Positions 7,703-15,813 of a stretch of DNA of 17,848 bases are shown here, piece after piece. The first letter of the stretch is position 1, and the number at the start of each line of letters is the position of its first letter. The position numbers were made by a program, and so were the translations under genes. This stretch comes from Immundisolibacteraceae bacterium (lineage in GTDB: Bacteria > Pseudomonadota > Gammaproteobacteria > Immundisolibacterales > Immundisolibacteraceae): positions 1 to 17,848 of the forward strand of contig JAESTY010000027.1 of NCBI GenBank assembly GCA_016763355.1. Direction: 5' to 3'. A model generated the notes under the pieces. It did no database searches, was not told the DNA's origin, and saw nothing but the letters and a program-made list of their open reading frames with translations.

Positions 7703-10525
7703 GTGGCTAACCCGGTTTCCAATTTAGGCCTGAACGCCAAGCTGGTGCTATTTACCGCCGCTATCGTAACCCTGGTAGGAGGTGGCATTAGCTTCGTTTC
7801 GAGCAACACCCTCGAGCAGGAACTCAACAACTATTTCAATATTCGTTCCAGTGAAATTAGCCAATCAACTGCTGTGGCTTTAACCGACCCACTCTACTTT
7901 CTTGACATCAAACAGATCCAGATAGAACTGGCACAGGCGCTCAGCACCGAAGAGGTACAAGCGGTTTACGCGCTGGATAACCAGGGTCGGGTCATCAGTA
8001 ATGGTACTGATGACAATCCACACTGGTTACGTAAGCTGGATAACCCAGCGATCACCAAGCTGGTGAGCACTCAACAAACGATCAGCGAGCAGGGTCCGAA
8101 TAGTTTAATGACAGGACTGGCCCTGCTAACTGCGGACCAGGAGTTAATCGGCTACCTGGTGATTGAATACGCCACCGATAAACTCCAACTGAGTCTGCGT
8201 AACGCTCGTCAAAATTCCCTTCTGCTGACCGGCGGCTTCCTTGTTTTCGGTGCGCTGTTGGCCTGGGTTATGGCCTGGAGAACCACCGGTCCGCTATTAG
8301 AAATCACCTCGCTACTGGCCAGAATAGACGCCGGCCACCTGGACGAAAAACTGCCTGAAACCCGCACCGATGAGCTTGGCAAACTGGCCTCGGTCATTAA
8401 CGCCATGCTCGATGAGATACGTAACACAACGACCTCACTTGACCGTCTCGACCTGGAAATCGAGAACCATGAAGCCACTGAAGCAGCTCTGCATCAGGCA
8501 GTTGCTGCCGCAGAAATGGCCAGCTTCGCCAAAAGTGAGTTCCTTGCCAATATGAGCCATGAAATTCGTACACCGATGAATGGTGTTCTTGGCATGACTT
8601 CCCTGCTACTCGACACCCAACTTGATAACCAACAGAGAACCCAGGCCACCACCATTAGGCAGAGCGCAGAGTATCTGCTGAGTATCATCAATGACATCCT
8701 CGACTTTTCAAAAATTGAAGCCGGCAAGCTTGACCTCGAACTGGTCGATTTTGGACTCGCCACCCTGATCGCCGAACTCGGCGGTTCGATGGCAATACGT
8801 GCCGATGAAAAACAGCTTGAACTGATTTGTCCGGCCAACCCGATCAGTGATATCTGCTATCACGGCGACCCGGGGCGAATCCGACAAATATTGACCAACT
8901 TGCTCAGTAACGCGATTAAATTTACCAGGCAGGGAGAAGTTACCCTGCGGTGCTTTCCAGAGATTGAGAAGGGTCTGTTGCGAGTCGAAGTAACTGACAC
9001 CGGCATTGGCTTAACCGAAGAACACCAGGAAAAACTCTTTAAACGTTTCAGTCAAGCCGATGCATCAACCACTCGTCAGTTCGGAGGCACCGGGTTGGGA
9101 CTGGCCATTAGTAAGCAACTTGCTGAGCTGATGGATGGTGAGATAGGCGTGACCAGCGAAGTCGAGACTGGGTCAACTTTCTGGGTAACACTTCGATTAT
9201 CACCGTCGCAAGAAAAACCAAAAACCCTGCCTGCAGTAGATTTCGGCGATATAAAAATACTAGTGGTTGACGACAACGCCAGTTACCGAAAGCTGATCCA
9301 TCAATTACTGACCGGCTGGAATATCCGCCACGACCTGGCAGACAGTGGCCCGGCTGCCCTCGAATTGCTTTACCAGGCCAAATCACAGGAAAAACCCTTC
9401 GACATTGTGCTGCTGGATCAACAGATGCCAGGCATGGACGGTATCCGCTTAAATCAATTGATGAAGGAAGACCCCTTGCTGAAACAAGTTAAACGAATCA
9501 TGGTCAGTCCAATCGGAATGGCGGGTGATTTTAACAAGTTACAGGGTATTGGTTTTAATGGTTTATTAAGCAAACCGATTGCACAGTCAGAATTGCTAGC
9601 CGTTATTGAGCAAGTGTTAGCAGCAACTAATGACAACCCAATACTGATAACCAGCCACTCGACTGAGCAGCTACCGCAATTTAACGCCCGTGTGCTGGTC
9701 GCCGAAGATAGCGCCACCAACCAGGCGGTGATCAAAGGCATGCTAAAAAAATACGGTATTGAGGCCAACCTGGCCAATGATGGCCAGGAGGCAGTCAGTA
9801 CCCTGGAACGCATCCCCTACGACCTGGTTTTAATGGATTGCCAGATGCCGGTCCTCGACGGCCTTAGCGCTACCCGAGTCATTCGGGACCCGGATTCTGC
9901 GGTGGTCAATCATCTGGTTCCAGTGGTGGCCATCACCGCCAATGCCATGAAAGACGATAGGGACCACTGTTTAGCGGCGGGGATGAATGACTACCTGACC
10001 AAGCCGGTCGACCTGGACCAGCTAACCACCGCATTGAGGCGGTGGCTGCCTGATCATTGCATAACCTCAAATACTCCCGCCACAACTGCTAACGTAACTA
10101 GTAAGATAAAGGTAGTTAATGAAGCTGAGAGTGAACCACCGCCCAACCCAATAACGTCGATACCTGACTTCACCCAGCTCAACGGCACGGAAAAAATATT
10201 TGATCAGGAGGCAATGGCGGGACGGTTAATGGATGACCTCGATCTAATGCGAAATGTAGCGGAAACATTTTTACAGGACATGCCCGGGATAATTACCACC
10301 ATCAATGAACAGGCCGCCGCCAATGACCCCAAACAGGTCGCAATACAAGCTCACAAGATTAAGGGCGCGTCATCCAATGTCGGTGGTAACGCTCTGTCCG
10401 CGTTAGCTCGCGCGCTGGAACTTGCCGCAGAAACCGGGGATACACATCGCATTCAGGAGTGGGTTCAGGGTGTTGAACCACAATTTTTACAACTCAAAAC
10501 AGCTATTCAGGAGAGCCTGCTATGA
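7703..10525 (+). CDS. Membrane hybrid histidine kinase HK3 (periplasmic sensor/HAMP/HisKA/HATPase/REC/REC/HPt)
   Basis: This 940-residue kinase begins at GTG 7703, 5 nt after the binding-protein stop, without a clear ribosome site. Helix 1 (about 13-34) and helix 2 (about 173-193) flank a periplasmic domain of about 138 residues. Its segment TDPLYFLD then VYALDNQGRV resembles small CHASE/Cache-type sensors. HAMP (194-247) is followed by HisKA with His286, HATPase with DTGIG at 432-436 and GGTGLGL at 461-467, receiver 1 (Asp523/524, acceptor Asp572, Ser602, Lys624), receiver 2 (Glu668/Asp669, acceptor Asp712, Lys767), a variable linker, and an HPt with His884 in AHKIKGASSNVGG. It has no PAS domain, so input is probably periplasmic, perhaps through the adjacent PhnD-like protein. 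Its stop overlaps the start of the diguanylate cyclase gene, which makes that receiver the best candidate output. Confidence 0.95.
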   Translation: MANPVSNLGLNAKLVLFTAAIVTLVGGGISFVSSNTLEQELNNYFNIRSSEISQSTAVALTDPLYFLDIKQIQIELAQALSTEEVQAVYALDNQGRVISNGTDDNPHWLRKLDNPAITKLVSTQQTISEQGPNSLMTGLALLTADQELIGYLVIEYATDKLQLSLRNARQNSLLLTGGFLVFGALLAWVMAWRTTGPLLEITSLLARIDAGHLDEKLPETRTDELGKLASVINAMLDEIRNTTTSLDRLDLEIENHEATEAALHQAVAAAEMASFAKSEFLANMSHEIRTPMNGVLGMTSLLLDTQLDNQQRTQATTIRQSAEYLLSIINDILDFSKIEAGKLDLELVDFGLATLIAELGGSMAIRADEKQLELICPANPISDICYHGDPGRIRQILTNLLSNAIKFTRQGEVTLRCFPEIEKGLLRVEVTDTGIGLTEEHQEKLFKRFSQADASTTRQFGGTGLGLAISKQLAELMDGEIGVTSEVETGSTFWVTLRLSPSQEKPKTLPAVDFGDIKILVVDDNASYRKLIHQLLTGWNIRHDLADSGPAALELLYQAKSQEKPFDIVLLDQQMPGMDGIRLNQLMKEDPLLKQVKRIMVSPIGMAGDFNKLQGIGFNGLLSKPIAQSELLAVIEQVLAATNDNPILITSHSTEQLPQFNARVLVAEDSATNQAVIKGMLKKYGIEANLANDGQEAVSTLERIPYDLVLMDCQMPVLDGLSATRVIRDPDSAVVNHLVPVVAITANAMKDDRDHCLAAGMNDYLTKPVDLDQLTTALRRWLPDHCITSNTPATTANVTSKIKVVNEAESEPPPNPITSIPDFTQLNGTEKIFDQEAMAGRLMDDLDLMRNVAETFLQDMPGIITTINEQAAANDPKQVAIQAHKIKGASSNVGGNALSALARALELAAETGDTHRIQEWVQGVEPQFLQLKTAIQESLL

Positions 10526-11472
10526 AACTGGTGATTGCAGAAGATGACCCCACGTCCCGTGCGATGCTCCAAGCAGTCAGCAGCCAATGGGGTTACGAGC
10601 CACTATTGGCAGAAGATGGCAACGCTGCCTGGGATTTAATGCACCAGGAAGATCCGCCCCGGTTACTAATTCTGGACTGGGAAATGCCCAACCTGGATGG
10701 GGTTACCCTGTGTGCGCGAATTCGTGAAGTGCAGACTACCGATCCGCCATTTATTATTCTGTTAACAGCCCGAAATGAGCCAATTGATGTGGTGACAGCG
10801 CTGGATGCTGGCGCCAATGATTACATCATCAAACCTTTTGAACCGATTGAACTCAAAGCGCGGCTTGAGGTTGGCAGGCGTATGCTTAACCTGCAGGCAC
10901 GCATGGCTGAAGCACAGTTACAGCTGACCTACCAAGCCACCCATGATCCACTAACCAATTTGCTTAACCGGCGAGCAATTATGTCCGCGCTGGATCTGGA
11001 AATGGTGCGCGCACATCGGCAAATGTATCCGCTTGCGATCGGCATGTGCGACATCGACCACTTCAAAAAAATCAATGATGAACATGGCCACCTGGTCGGC
11101 GATGAAGTGCTAAAAGAAGTTAGCAAGCGGATTGCCTCCGCGTTACGTCCCTACGATCCAATCGGCCGCTACGGCGGGGAGGAATTTTTAATTCTTCTCA
11201 ATAGCTGCGGTCTGCAGGTGACGCCACCTTTTGAACGTCTGCTAGAGACGGTCGGCAGTACACCCATCATTGCCCACAATGTCGAATGTCGGGTCACCCT
11301 AAGTTGTGGGGTGGCGGTTTACGAGCCACCGCAGGATCAGCGTGATGTCACCTCGCTGCTGGCAGCCGCCGACCTGGCTCTGTATGAAGCCAAACACGCC
11401 GGCCGCAATCGAACTGTGTTCGAACCACCAAAAACCGCCACTATCGGACTGCCCAAACTGGTATCAAATTAA
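10522..11472 (+). CDS. REC-GGDEF response regulator, diguanylate cyclase
   Basis: The protein has 316 residues with no membrane segment. The N-terminal receiver has Glu7/Asp8/Asp9, acceptor Asp52, Thr82 and Lys104. After a helical linker (about 112-138), the GGDEF domain carries metal-binding Asp177 in CDIDHFKKIND, Asn185/Asp194 for guanine contact, and the active-site signature GGEEF (218-222), a variant known in active cyclases. An RxxD product-inhibition site (Arg209-Asp212) sits five residues ahead of it. The protein should therefore make c-di-GMP from two GTP when phosphorylated and dimerised, with product feedback. The layout is like WspR, which has REC then GGDEF. ATG 10522 overlaps the HK3 stop by 4 nt (ATGA), so the genes are coupled and HK3 is a likely donor. 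It is the only recognisable output domain in the cluster and is its last gene. Confidence 0.95.
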   Translation: MKLVIAEDDPTSRAMLQAVSSQWGYEPLLAEDGNAAWDLMHQEDPPRLLILDWEMPNLDGVTLCARIREVQTTDPPFIILLTARNEPIDVVTALDAGANDYIIKPFEPIELKARLEVGRRMLNLQARMAEAQLQLTYQATHDPLTNLLNRRAIMSALDLEMVRAHRQMYPLAIGMCDIDHFKKINDEHGHLVGDEVLKEVSKRIASALRPYDPIGRYGGEEFLILLNSCGLQVTPPFERLLETVGSTPIIAHNVECRVTLSCGVAVYEPPQDQRDVTSLLAAADLALYEAKHAGRNRTVFEPPKTATIGLPKLVSN

Positions 11473-11483
11473 CGCTGGTCTTG

Positions 11484-11590
11484 ATCAAATCAAATCAAAT
11501 CAAATCAAATCAAATCAGGTCAGGTCAGGTCCTGATCAGGTCAAATCCAATCAGGCCAGATCAAATCAGATCAAAACAGATCAAAACAGA
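11484..11590. repeat. Degenerate pentanucleotide tandem repeat in a convergent gap
   Basis: Six consecutive TCAAA units (11485-11514) are followed by three TCAGG units (11515-11529). More irregular TCAAA/TCAGG/CAGATCAAAA copies continue to about 11590, including a perfect palindrome CCTGATCAGG at 11531-11540. It fills the gap between the cyclase stop (11472) and the stop of the opposing GST-like gene (11595). No classical hairpin plus T-run terminator is visible. Frames that stay open through it are low-complexity and not credible genes. Confidence 0.85.
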
Positions 11591-11594
11591 AGGT

Positions 11595-12242
11595 TTAACG
11601 ACCAGACATTTTTTGCAGCAATGGGGCCTCGGCATCCAGTGCGCTGCGAAACCCTGGCCGCCGCATAATGCCGGCCACATAGTTGGCCAACTTAGGCCAT
11701 TGCGCCGGGTTCGGCGGGTGCCCACAGTACTCCAGATTCACAAACGGACTAACCACGCTGATATCTGCGATCGTCAGTGAATCACCGACCAGAAATTCAC
11801 CCTCTATCTGAGTCTCCAGGTAATTAAACACTTCTGGCAACCGATCTACGCTGGCCTGAATGGCGGCGACATCGGGTCCAGCGCCGGACATAGCCGGAGC
11901 TACTATCTGCGCAAAGAAGATCCCAGCGATAAAAACATCGAACTGAGCACTATCGGCATACTCCTCGAGCCAGAGTGCTCGAGCCAGTTCCACCGCGTCA
12001 TCTGGATAGAGCGCAGCACCGTGACGGCGCTCCAGGTAGGCAATAATAACGCTGGAATCTGACACCGCCACCTGATCATCCTGGTAGGCAGGAATTTTGC
12101 CCAACGGACTGATCTTGCGAAACGCCGGATCGTCACCGCCGGGCACCATATGAGCGGACTCAAAGCCAATGCCCCGTTCGTCTAAATAGACCCGTACTTT
12201 GCGCACAAACGGCGATAAAGCCGCACCAATTAGCTTACTCAT
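11595..12242 (-). CDS. Glutathione S-transferase-like protein
   Basis: This 215-residue protein is of normal GST length. The N-terminal thioredoxin-like domain shows SPFVRKVR (Ser10 is the likely thiol-activating residue), the cis-proline in GKIPA (Pro51) and the glutathione-contacting SDSS turn (61-64). The C-terminal helical domain includes the conserved LTIADISV capping motif. Substrate cannot be read from sequence; it could conjugate or reduce an electrophile or act in catabolism. ATG 12242 has GGGAG with a 7-nt spacer. It lies 41 nt downstream of the MFS gene on the same strand, so it is probably the last gene of that transcription unit. A joint uptake/export and detoxification role is inference. 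Confidence 0.92.
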   Translation of the reverse strand: MSKLIGAALSPFVRKVRVYLDERGIGFESAHMVPGGDDPAFRKISPLGKIPAYQDDQVAVSDSSVIIAYLERRHGAALYPDDAVELARALWLEEYADSAQFDVFIAGIFFAQIVAPAMSGAGPDVAAIQASVDRLPEVFNYLETQIEGEFLVGDSLTIADISVVSPFVNLEYCGHPPNPAQWPKLANYVAGIMRRPGFRSALDAEAPLLQKMSGR

Positions 12243-12283
12243 AGAGGTTCTCCCGATCGGTTTATAACAGCGTGTAATTCAGA

Positions 12284-13519
12284 CTAATTTTTATCAATGC
12301 TTCTATCATCGCTTTTATCAATTCTAGCCAGTGCAATCGTACTGACCAGCACCAGCAGCAGCAAACCTCCTGCTACCACCATAAACGCTATCTGCAGTCC
12401 GGCGTTTTGCACCATCACCCCTAACATCACCGGCACAAATAGATAGCCGGTTCGATTAAACATCGAGCGCATACCCAGCACCAGGCCACGCTCTGAATTA
12501 TCCGTATGACGACCAATAGCAGCAAGAATCTGCGGCAGACTAATGCCCTGTCCCAGACCATGCAGTAGTGTCCAGAAAGCAATTGCGGTCAAGGTATTGT
12601 AAAACGGCACCATGGCAATGCTCAGCAGCGAGAGCGCTACGGAAAAACCCAGTACTGTGGCCGTCGAAAAACGTCTGCCGAGTGGCGCTGCGATCAATGT
12701 ACCGACTGACGTACCGACATGAATCAGCGCAAATAGCTGGCCCATCACCGTAATCGAGGTACCAATATCATTAAGGTGAACTGGATAGAACGAGCTATTG
12801 ATCGCCGCCGCGGCTAACCGCAGCAGAGTAAAAGCCATAATTACCACGATAATTGGCCGGGCTAGCAACGGCAACGCATCGACATAGCTGGCCATCATCA
12901 CGTCAATCAATTTTCTGCTCTTATTCACTGGCCGGTGCAGATTCGGCAACAGCCAGGCGACTATAAACAGACTGCCACCCCAACAGGCCATGAATTTGAA
13001 ACCACTGGCGAGGTTAATATGCTCAGACAACCAACCTGCCGCCAGCGGCGTGATTAACATGCCAATACCGGCGACAAATGAAAAGTGGCCCATGAAGCGC
13101 TGCCGACGCGCCGCCGAGATAAAACGCATCGCATAAGACTGAGTCGCCACCCAGCTCATGCCGCGGAAAAACCCACCCACAACCGCCACCATGCAAAGCA
13201 GATAAAAGTCATCAAACAGCGTGTAAGCTAGGGTACTCAAAGCCACCCCGACCGCGCTGATCATCATCATTCTGCGATCACCAAAATGATCGCAAAAAGC
13301 GCCCCCAGGCAGGGCAAATAGAATCGGCCCTATCGAGCCCGCCGCTACTAGTAGACCTAACTGAGTCGGCGGCAGCTGCTGCTGTAGCGCTAGTAACGGC
13401 AGCAGAAAACCGATCAGGGCTTCGGTGGCGATCGCAAATAATGCGCCGCAACAGACCAATACATAGCGCGATCGAGAATCATCATAGCGGACGGTCTGTG
13501 CTGTTACTGGATCAACCAT
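12284..13519 (-). CDS. Major facilitator superfamily transporter
   Basis: This 411-residue protein has about 12 hydrophobic helices, the normal MFS size. The loop between helices 2 and 3 carries a motif A version, GGAFCDHFGDRR (72-83), with a second weaker version (PLGRRF) in the other half. Together these support an H+-linked single-polypeptide carrier in the inner membrane. Substrate and direction are not readable; export of a drug or metabolite and uptake are both possible. The start is ATG 13519, with no strong ribosome site seen. The gene starts 86 nt after the TRAP permease stop on the same strand and precedes the GST-like gene by 41 nt, so it may be co-transcribed with either or both. 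Confidence 0.9.
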   Translation of the reverse strand: MVDPVTAQTVRYDDSRSRYVLVCCGALFAIATEALIGFLLPLLALQQQLPPTQLGLLVAAGSIGPILFALPGGAFCDHFGDRRMMMISAVGVALSTLAYTLFDDFYLLCMVAVVGGFFRGMSWVATQSYAMRFISAARRQRFMGHFSFVAGIGMLITPLAAGWLSEHINLASGFKFMACWGGSLFIVAWLLPNLHRPVNKSRKLIDVMMASYVDALPLLARPIIVVIMAFTLLRLAAAAINSSFYPVHLNDIGTSITVMGQLFALIHVGTSVGTLIAAPLGRRFSTATVLGFSVALSLLSIAMVPFYNTLTAIAFWTLLHGLGQGISLPQILAAIGRHTDNSERGLVLGMRSMFNRTGYLFVPVMLGVMVQNAGLQIAFMVVAGGLLLLVLVSTIALARIDKSDDRSIDKN

Positions 13520-13605
13520 TAAGGTTTATTCACTAAGATAAGGCCACCATTGCTAAGTCGTTGGGGTGCCATCAATTCAGACTGACCATTAAACCTGGAA
13601 GTTGA

Positions 13606-15687
13606 TCAGACGTTTGCCACATGGTGCTGCCGATGGATCTGATAGTAGCCAAGTGCGGCTAACAGGGCGGGGATCAATAGCCATCCAACTGGCGCCAATG
13701 CACATAGGCTGGCAGCCATCAATAACAGCCGGGTTGCCACCGTTAAAGGCGCGCGATCATACCCTTCCAGGGCCAGCGATAACAGCCATATTCCCAGCCC
13801 GGTACTGACTAATGCCAGGCCTATCTGAACAACCGAACCCTGCAGCAATAAACCCGGCTGATAGACAAACAGAAACGGAATCGCAAACGCAACCAACGCC
13901 AGTCGAATCGATTGCCAGGCAATCGCCATCGGATTCTCATCCGCAATGCTAGACGCCACGAAGCAGGCGATTGCCACCGGCGGCGTAATCGCCGATAACA
14001 CCGAAAAATAAACCAGAAACAGGTGCACCTGCAGAATGGGTAAACCTAGTTCCAGTAACACCGGCGCTATCAAGGTAGCCACCAGCGCATAGGCAGCCAC
14101 CACCGGCATACCCATGCCTAGAATCAACGTAATCACCATCGCCATCAGCAGCGAGGCAAATTCAGCGCCATCGGTTATTAAAAAGATCAGGGTAGCCAGT
14201 TTGCCCGCCAACCCGGTGACATTCAGGCAACCGATCACTAAACCGGCTGCGGTGACTGCAGCGATCAACGGCGCCAATGCGCTACAGCCATCACTACAGA
14301 CTCTGGCGATTACTGCGGGGGTAATCGGCCTCTGACCAATATTGCTACTGATCAGCAATACCAGTACCGCACTGGCGGCGACAAATGCGGGACCAAAACC
14401 GGCGACCAACAGACCCACCAGGGCGACCAACGCAAGCAACTGATACCAACCCTGAGCCAGTGTCTGGCCCACCGCAGGAATGTCCTCGGCTGCCATACCG
14501 GTGAGACCTAATCGACGCGAACGCCAGTGCACCTGAAAATAGATAGAGAGGTAATAAAACAGACCAACCGCAATCGCTGAATAGGCAATTTCGGCATAAG
14601 GAATAGCAGTAAATTCAACCATCAGAAACACCGCTGCACCCATCACCGGGGGTAACAAACTACCACCGGTAGAGGCCACCGATTCCACCGCTGCAGCAAA
14701 CACCCCACCATAACCGAGCCGTTTCATCATCGGAATGGTGATTGAACCGGTGGTCATCACATCCGCAGCAGGGCTCCCAGAGAGGGTGCCAAACAGGCCA
14801 CTGGAAACCACGGCTACCTTGGCAACACCGCCGTCGCGCCGTCCGGCAACCGCTGCTGCAAGATCAAAGAAAAACTGCCCCCCACCGCTGGCCTCAAGCA
14901 ATTTACCGAACAGGATAAACAGAAAAGCATAACTGGCCGCCACTTGCAGGGGCACCCCAAACAGACCACCACTTTCACTGATGATCATCTGCTCGGCGAA
15001 TTCCATCAGCTCAAACTCACGATGGCTAAATGTCCCCTCCAGCAGGTGCCCAAAAAACAGATAAGCGAGCAGGCTATAAACAACCAGTGACAGCCCGGCA
15101 CCGACACTGCGGCGCAGCAATTCCAGGGTCAACATCAGATAAACCAGTGCTGCGGTCAGATCATAATCAGTGAACTCATCAATACCGCTGATCCACTGGG
15201 CGTAACGATGGGTTTGCAGAACCAGATAGCCACCTGCAATCAGGCTCAGGCTCACCAATAGCCAGTCAAACCCGGTAATCCGCTGACAATCACGACGCCA
15301 GCTTAAGGTCGCAAAAGCAATCGGATAGGTTGCGGCGACAAACACCACCGCCAGCGCCAACGGCGACAAATTCCCGGGTGGGAATGGCAAGACCTGAAAA
15401 GGCTCGGCCCAAAACCAGATAAATCCAAACAGAACCACGCCTATGGCGATCAGCACTTGCGCACCATCAGTTCGGTATTGCCGATAGCGCTGGCCGAAAA
15501 AATATCGAATGGCCAGCGCCACCGGATAGGCGATCACCACCCCGGAGATCAGATTCGCCAGTGACTGGTTGGTGCCAGCCAATGCCTGATAACCAATAAA
15601 CAGTGCCAACGGCAACGCCAACAGGGTGACCAACAGTCGCCGCACGCCCACCGCTTCCACCCGGCTTCCGGTCTGTAGCCAGCTCAA
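13606..15687 (-). CDS. TRAP transporter fused permease (DctQ-DctM type, TAXI-associated)
   Basis: This 693-residue, highly hydrophobic inner-membrane protein fuses the small four-helix TRAP subunit (about 1-230) to the large DctM-like subunit. Diagnostic DctM stretches are GLFGTLSGSPAADVMTTGS (about 297-315) and ESVASTGGSLLPPVMGAAVF (about 335-354), both typical of the 4TM/12TM fusion proteins that pair with TAXI binding proteins. It moves a substrate, usually a carboxylate or amino acid, inward using an ion gradient. The start is uncertain: TTG 15687 has no good ribosome site, and in-frame GTG codons at residues 10, 13 and 15 are alternatives. Its partner binding protein is the next gene upstream, 126 nt away, and the spacer carries a 12-bp tandem repeat. 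Confidence 0.93.
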   Translation of the reverse strand: MSWLQTGSRVEAVGVRRLLVTLLALPLALFIGYQALAGTNQSLANLISGVVIAYPVALAIRYFFGQRYRQYRTDGAQVLIAIGVVLFGFIWFWAEPFQVLPFPPGNLSPLALAVVFVAATYPIAFATLSWRRDCQRITGFDWLLVSLSLIAGGYLVLQTHRYAQWISGIDEFTDYDLTAALVYLMLTLELLRRSVGAGLSLVVYSLLAYLFFGHLLEGTFSHREFELMEFAEQMIISESGGLFGVPLQVAASYAFLFILFGKLLEASGGGQFFFDLAAAVAGRRDGGVAKVAVVSSGLFGTLSGSPAADVMTTGSITIPMMKRLGYGGVFAAAVESVASTGGSLLPPVMGAAVFLMVEFTAIPYAEIAYSAIAVGLFYYLSIYFQVHWRSRRLGLTGMAAEDIPAVGQTLAQGWYQLLALVALVGLLVAGFGPAFVAASAVLVLLISSNIGQRPITPAVIARVCSDGCSALAPLIAAVTAAGLVIGCLNVTGLAGKLATLIFLITDGAEFASLLMAMVITLILGMGMPVVAAYALVATLIAPVLLELGLPILQVHLFLVYFSVLSAITPPVAIACFVASSIADENPMAIAWQSIRLALVAFAIPFLFVYQPGLLLQGSVVQIGLALVSTGLGIWLLSLALEGYDRAPLTVATRLLLMAASLCALAPVGWLLIPALLAALGYYQIHRQHHVANV

Positions 15688-15720
15688 TGGATTGAAATTA
15701 ATATGAATCCTCGCCCCTGA

Positions 15721-15768
15721 TGGATTGTTAGGTGGATTGTTAGGTGGATTGTTAGGTGGATTGTTGAG
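15721..15768. repeat. 12-bp tandem repeat (TGGATTGTTAGG) x4 between TAXI and permease genes
   Basis: Three exact copies (15721-15756) and a fourth that differs only at its end (15757-15768) sit in the 126-nt spacer inside the TRAP operon. The heptamer TGGATTG recurs at 15688-15694, touching the putative TTG start of the permease, but not in the same register. On the mRNA the unit reads CCTAACAATCCA. No terminator hairpin is seen in the spacer. Confidence 0.9.
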
Positions 15769-15813
15769 ATTAAAGACTAATCCAGGCGTTAAGATTAACC
15801 TGCGGCCTGATAG

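Noticed and set aside
11531..11540. CCTGATCAGG palindrome as a separate operator
   Set aside because: It arises where two variant repeat units meet inside the pentanucleotide array and is too short to call on its own.
11484..11590. CRISPR array
   Set aside because: Units are 5 bp with no unique spacers, and no cas genes are present.
11481..11780. Open frames running through the pentanucleotide repeat into the GST-like gene region
   Set aside because: The predicted peptide is low-complexity repeat sequence followed by the antisense of a well-supported GST-like gene; there is no ribosome site or known domain.
13602..13808. Small + strand frame over the 3' end of the TRAP permease
   Set aside because: It is the antisense of a clear membrane-protein gene and shows no recognisable features.
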